Shown: positions 59,740 to 64,000 of the stretch, piece after piece
How positions within the stretch are numbered: the first letter of the stretch is position 1
How the letters are laid out: each line of letters begins with the position of its first letter
Assembly (NCBI RefSeq): GCF_029887935.1
Contig: NZ_JARXRO010000011.1
Location: forward strand, 185,402 to 249,401
Direction: 5' to 3'
DNA length: 64,000 nt
Source of the DNA: Luteimonas kalidii
Lineage (GTDB): Bacteria; Pseudomonadota; Gammaproteobacteria; Xanthomonadales; Xanthomonadaceae
Program-made: the position numbers and the translations under genes
Notes under the pieces: generated by a model
Told to the model about the DNA's origin: nothing
Database searches by the model: none
What the model saw: only the letters and a program-made list of their open reading frames with translations

Positions 59740-60399
59740 ATGGCAACGACACATGAAATCAAGGTCGAGCGCCGCGAGGACGAAGGGAAGGGTGCGAGCC
59801 GCCGCCTTCGCCGCGCGGGCAAGATCCCGGCCATCGTCTACGGTGGCGACCTGAACCCGGTCAACATCCAGCTCGACCACGAGCCGGTGTGGCTGGCCAG
59901 CCAGAACGAGTGGTTCTATTCCTCGATCCTGGACCTGAGCCTGGGTGGCGACATCCAGAAGGTGCTGCTGCGCGACATGCAGCGTCACCCGTACAAGCAG
60001 CTGATCATGCACCTGGACTTCCAGCGCGTGAGCGAGGGCGAGACGCTGCGCACCGCGGTGCCGCTGCACTTCATCGGCGAGGACAAGTCGCCGGCCGGCA
60101 AGGCTGCCGAGGTGGTGGTGACGCACGAGCTCAACGAGGTCGTGGTCGAGTGCCTGCCCAAGGACCTTCCCGAGCACATCGAGGTCGACCTGTCGGACCT
60201 GGAGCTGGGCACCACGGTGCACCTGTCCGACCTCAAGCTGCCGTCGGGCGTCGAGATTCCAGAGCTGCGCCTGGGCAAGGAGCACGACGTGGCGGTGGTC
60301 GTGGCGCGCCATGGTCGCGTCGAGGCCGAGGAGACGGCGGAAGACGAGGATTCCGGCGACGTGCCGGCCAGCAAGGTCGGCAAGGAAGACGAGAAGTGA
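59740..60399 (+). CDS. rplY: Large ribosomal subunit protein bL25 (Ctc type)
   Basis: 5S rRNA-binding L25. The 219-residue Ctc form has the L25 domain (about 1-95: VERREDEGKGASRRLRRAGKIP, VLLRDMQRHPYKQLIMHLDF), then a C-terminal TL5-like domain and an acidic tail. General-stress Ctc proteins have this longer form. An A-rich, purine-rich stretch before the ATG may aid initiation. It lies in the conserved prs-rplY-pth order. Confidence 0.95.
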   Translation: MATTHEIKVERREDEGKGASRRLRRAGKIPAIVYGGDLNPVNIQLDHEPVWLASQNEWFYSSILDLSLGGDIQKVLLRDMQRHPYKQLIMHLDFQRVSEGETLRTAVPLHFIGEDKSPAGKAAEVVVTHELNEVVVECLPKDLPEHIEVDLSDLELGTTVHLSDLKLPSGVEIPELRLGKEHDVAVVVARHGRVEAEETAEDEDSGDVPASKVGKEDEK

Positions 60400-60516
60400 T
60401 CCTCGCGTAGCGAAGGTCGTCCCGGGACGGCGGACGGGTGATCCCTCCACGGCAGCGCGCGCAGGCGCGTTCCGTCGGTGGGGGCGCTCCGTCCACCCCG
60501 GCCCGGGCTGTCTCCG

Positions 60517-61098
60517 ATGGATGGACTGCGCCTCATCGTCGGCCTGGGCAACCCGGGCCGGGACTACGAGCGGACCCGGCACAACGCCGGGTTCCGTTTC
60601 GTCGACGCGCTCGCCGACAGGGCCGGTGTGCGCTTCGGCGTGGAGTCGAAGCTGTTCGGCGAAACGGCGAAGGCCGAAGTGGCGGGACGCGCGGTGTGGC
60701 TGCTCAAACCGGCCACGTTCATGAATCTCAGCGGCAAGTCCGTGACCGCGGCGCTGCGCTTCTGGAAGATCGAGCCCGAGCAGGCGCTGCTGGCGCACGA
60801 CGAGCTCGACCTGCCGCCGGGCACGGCGCGGCTGAAGTTCGACGGCGGGCACGGCGGCCAGAACGGCCTGCGCGACACCATGAAGCTGCTCGGCCACGGG
60901 CGGTTCCATCGCCTCCGGATCGGCATCGGCCATCCCGGGCACAAGGACCGGGTGACGGGCTGGGTGCTGGGTCGGCCGGGCAGCGATGATGCGATCTTGA
61001 TCGATCGTTCCATCGACGCCGCGCTCGACGTGCTGCCGCTGGCGGTCCACGGTGATTTCAACGAGGCGATGAAACGGCTGCACACGGGCAGGGACTAG
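60517..61098 (+). CDS. pth: Peptidyl-tRNA hydrolase
   Basis: Releases peptides from stalled peptidyl-tRNA. The 193-residue product has the catalytic histidine in RHNAGF (His22), the ATFMNLSG and [10 protein letters not shown] segments, and [12 protein letters not shown]. The chosen ATG ([14 protein letters not shown]) places the N-terminus directly at the fold; an upstream ATG would add 13 non-conserved residues. Length is standard. Confidence 0.96.
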   Translation: MDGLRLIVGLGNPGRDYERTRHNAGFRFVDALADRAGVRFGVESKLFGETAKAEVAGRAVWLLKPATFMNLSGKSVTAALRFWKIEPEQALLAHDELDLPPGTARLKFDGGHGGQNGLRDTMKLLGHGRFHRLRIGIGHPGHKDRVTGWVLGRPGSDDAILIDRSIDAALDVLPLAVHGDFNEAMKRLHTGRD

Positions 61099-61104
61099 GG
61101 GCTT

Positions 61105-61168
61105 GGGGAGTCCGGATTCGGCAGGCGCGCGCCTCCCGAGTCCCGACTCCCGAATTCCCACTCCCGGA
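61105..61168 (+). repeat. Hairpin-forming repeat with five 7-nt units before ychF
   Basis: GGGAGTC (61,106) can pair with GACTCCC (61,145) around the palindrome AGGCGCGCGCCT. The right arm contains five tandem heptamers on a TCCCGAN pattern (61,134-61,168), starting with TCCCGAG, TCCCGAC and TCCCGAA. It ends five bases before the ychF ATG and resembles the element before prs. Confidence 0.65.
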
Positions 61169-61173
61169 TCGTC

Positions 61174-62265
61174 ATGGGCATCCAATGCGGCATCGTCGGC
61201 CTGCCGAACGTCGGCAAGTCGACCCTCTTCAACGCGCTGACCAAGGCGGGGATCGCGGCCGCGAATTTCCCGTTCTGCACCATCGAGCCGAACGTGGGCG
61301 TGGTCCCGGTGCCGGATCCGCGCCTGGGCGCGCTGGCCGGGATCGTCAAGCCCGAGAAGGTCGTGCCCACGGCGGTCGAGTTCGTCGACATCGCCGGCCT
61401 GGTCGCCGGCGCTGCCAGCGGCGAGGGCCTAGGCAACAAGTTCCTGGCCCACATCCGCGAGGTGGACGCGATCGCGCACGTGGTGCGCTGCTTCGAGCAT
61501 GCCGACGTGATCCACGTCGCCAACCGGGTCGACCCGATCGCCGACATCGAGACCATCGATACCGAACTGGCGCTGGCCGACCTGGACAGCGTGGACAAGT
61601 CGATCGCGCGCTACGAGCGGGTGGCCAGGAGCGGCGACAAGGACGCCAAGGCGCGGATCGAGGTGCTGGGCAGGCTGCGCGCGGCGCTCGACCAGGGACG
61701 TCCGGCGCGCTCGGTCGCGCTGGCCGAGGACGAGCGGCCGCTGGTGCGCGAGCTGTTCCTGCTGACCATGAAGCCGGTGCTGTACATCGCCAACGTGCTC
61801 GAGGACGGCTTCGAGGGCAATGCGCACCTGGACGCCGTGCGCGCCCGGGCGGCGGGGGAGGGGGCGGAGGTGGTACCGGTCTCGGCCGCGATCGAGGAGG
61901 AGCTGAGCCAGCTCGACGATGCCGACCGCGACGAGATGCTGTCCAGCTACGGTCTCGAGGAGCCGGGTCTGAACCGGGTCATCCGCGCCGCCTACCGCCT
62001 GCTGGGCCTGCAGACCTACTTCACCGCAGGGGTGAAGGAAGTCCGGGCCTGGACGGTGAAGGCCGGATCCACCGCGCCGCAGGCGGCCGCGGTGATCCAC
62101 ACCGATTTCGAGAAAGGCTTCATCCGCGCCGAAACCATCGCCTACGACGACTTCATCCGCTACCGCGGCGAGGCCGGCGCGCGCGAGGCAGGACGCCTGC
62201 GCCTGGAGGGCAAGGAGTACCGTGTGCAGGAAGGCGACGTACTGCACTTCCGCTTCAACGTCTGA
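61174..62265 (+). CDS. ychF: Redox-regulated ATPase YchF (OLA1/Obg family)
   Basis: P-loop NTPase that prefers ATP and associates with ribosomes. The 363-residue product has the P-loop GLPNVGKST (9-17), the [20 protein letters not shown] switch region, and the C-terminal TGS domain with [24 protein letters not shown]. Standard length. Its leader is occupied by a repeat hairpin that leaves little room for a ribosome site. Confidence 0.96.
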   Translation: MGIQCGIVGLPNVGKSTLFNALTKAGIAAANFPFCTIEPNVGVVPVPDPRLGALAGIVKPEKVVPTAVEFVDIAGLVAGAASGEGLGNKFLAHIREVDAIAHVVRCFEHADVIHVANRVDPIADIETIDTELALADLDSVDKSIARYERVARSGDKDAKARIEVLGRLRAALDQGRPARSVALAEDERPLVRELFLLTMKPVLYIANVLEDGFEGNAHLDAVRARAAGEGAEVVPVSAAIEEELSQLDDADRDEMLSSYGLEEPGLNRVIRAAYRLLGLQTYFTAGVKEVRAWTVKAGSTAPQAAAVIHTDFEKGFIRAETIAYDDFIRYRGEAGAREAGRLRLEGKEYRVQEGDVLHFRFNV

Positions 62266-62343
62266 ACCGGCCCGGGCGCCGCCCCGTTCGGGCCGTCGCC
62301 GGATCGGCCGCGCGGGCCGCAGCGGGCGCCGTGCAGGCGCGCG

Positions 62344-62372
62344 TTGACAGCGCCTCGACGCGTGGTCAAAAT
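62344..62372 (+). promoter_or_regulatory. Promoter of the tRNA-Tyr-Gly-Thr-tuf operon
   Basis: A perfect TTGACA -35 box and CAAAAT -10 (four of six) with a 17-base spacer. Transcription would start near 62,379, about 26 bases before tRNA-Tyr. It is the best consensus promoter in the window, as expected for stable RNA plus EF-Tu. Confidence 0.75.
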
Positions 62373-62404
62373 AACGGGCTGTTTCACGGGTTTGCGCGAC
62401 GACC

Positions 62405-62490
62405 GGAGGGATACCCAAGCGGCCAACGGGGGCAGACTGTAAATCTGCTGGCTTACGCCTTCGGTGGTTCGAATCCACCTCCCTCCACCA
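62405..62490 (+). tRNA. tRNA-Tyr (anticodon GTA)
   Basis: Acceptor GGAGGGA pairs with TCCCTCC, anticodon loop CTGTAAA between GCAGA and TCTGC gives GTA, a long class II variable arm is present and CCA is encoded. First of three tRNAs before tuf. Confidence 0.97.
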
Positions 62491-62522
62491 GTCCCGTCAA
62501 AGCAGGCTCGAGTTTGTGCGGC

Positions 62523-62596
<74 letters not shown>

Positions 62597-62643
62597 TTGC
62601 CCTGCTGCCGGTCCGACCCGCGCGACAGGCTTCAACACAATTC

Positions 62644-62719
62644 GCTCACGTAGCTCAGTCGGTAGAGCACCTCCTTGGTAAGGAGGAGGTCGATGGTTCG
62701 ATTCCATTCGTGAGCACCA
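62644..62719 (+). tRNA. tRNA-Thr (anticodon GGT)
   Basis: Acceptor GCTCACG pairs with CGTGAGC, anticodon loop TTGGTAA between CCTCC and GGAGG gives GGT, CCA encoded. It precedes tuf by 90 bases. Confidence 0.97.
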
Positions 62720-62809
62720 TCCGCAGCGGGGTTGCCCCCGCGAGAGCCCGGCCGGCGCGGCCGGGCGTCCCACCAGCAGTCACACCAACCGTCAGCGAGA
62801 GTCACAGTC

Positions 62810-64000
<1,191 letters not shown>

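Overview
The window is ordinary chromosomal DNA from a very GC-rich gammaproteobacterium of the Xanthomonadaceae/Lysobacteraceae (Lysobacter or Luteimonas type). This is inferred from base composition, the tRNA-Tyr/Gly/Thr-tuf and ispE-tRNA-Gln-prs-rplY-pth-ychF gene orders, the ahpC/ahpF/oxyR cluster, and a Lys-C type endopeptidase typical of Lysobacter-like bacteria. Coding density is high and many neighbours overlap by 1-4 bases. No insertion sequence, prophage, integrase or CRISPR array was seen.

Layout. 1-6.6 kb (minus strand): lptD-surA-pdxA (outer-membrane biogenesis and vitamin B6), then a probable B12 transporter, a cobalamin adenosyltransferase and an HDAC-family amidohydrolase. 6.7-9.1 kb (plus): two overlapping flavin hydroxylases of ubiquinone synthesis. 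9.1-14.4 kb (minus): DUF808 protein, EF-hand protein, rlmM, a deaminase, a cysteine-rich lipoprotein and glnS. 14.7-17.6 kb (plus): a membrane GGDEF protein and msrA. 17.6-22.6 kb: oxidative-stress block rnk / oxyR-ahpF-ahpC, with an exact OxyR half-site upstream of ahpC and an unannotated, promoter- and terminator-bounded structured RNA candidate before prmC. 22.6-28.3 kb: prmC, pip, and minus-strand genes for a transglutaminase-like protein, an N-formylglutamate amidohydrolase, a Nudix hydrolase, a 5'-3' exonuclease and a nitroreductase. 28.3-33 kb: two tandem DUF1631 paralogues. 33-37.6 kb: the three transhydrogenase genes, split by an inverted sigma factor/anti-sigma/DUF3106 cassette. 38.1-44.4 kb: sufT and a secreted-protease island. 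44.4-57.5 kb: asparaginase-domain protein, wrbA, YihY, a TlpA-like protein, acylphosphatase, ppk2, moaB, a SPINDLY-type glycosyltransferase, prfA, hemA, a TPR protein and an unusually long LolB. 57.5-64 kb: ispE to tuf with four tRNAs.

The most interesting part is the protease island. An S8 subtilisin and a Lys-C type S1 protease have unrelated catalytic domains but the same C-terminal series (PKD, PPC, P domain). They are followed by a small lipoprotein that is essentially the subtilisin propeptide (inhibitor I9-like) without a protease. The reading offered is a two-enzyme secreted digestive system with its own envelope-anchored inhibitor or folding chaperone. Other points worth following are the ~165-nt RNA between ahpC and prmC, the split pnt locus, the ~125-residue extension on LolB, and a hairpin repeat family found directly before the start codons of prs and ychF.
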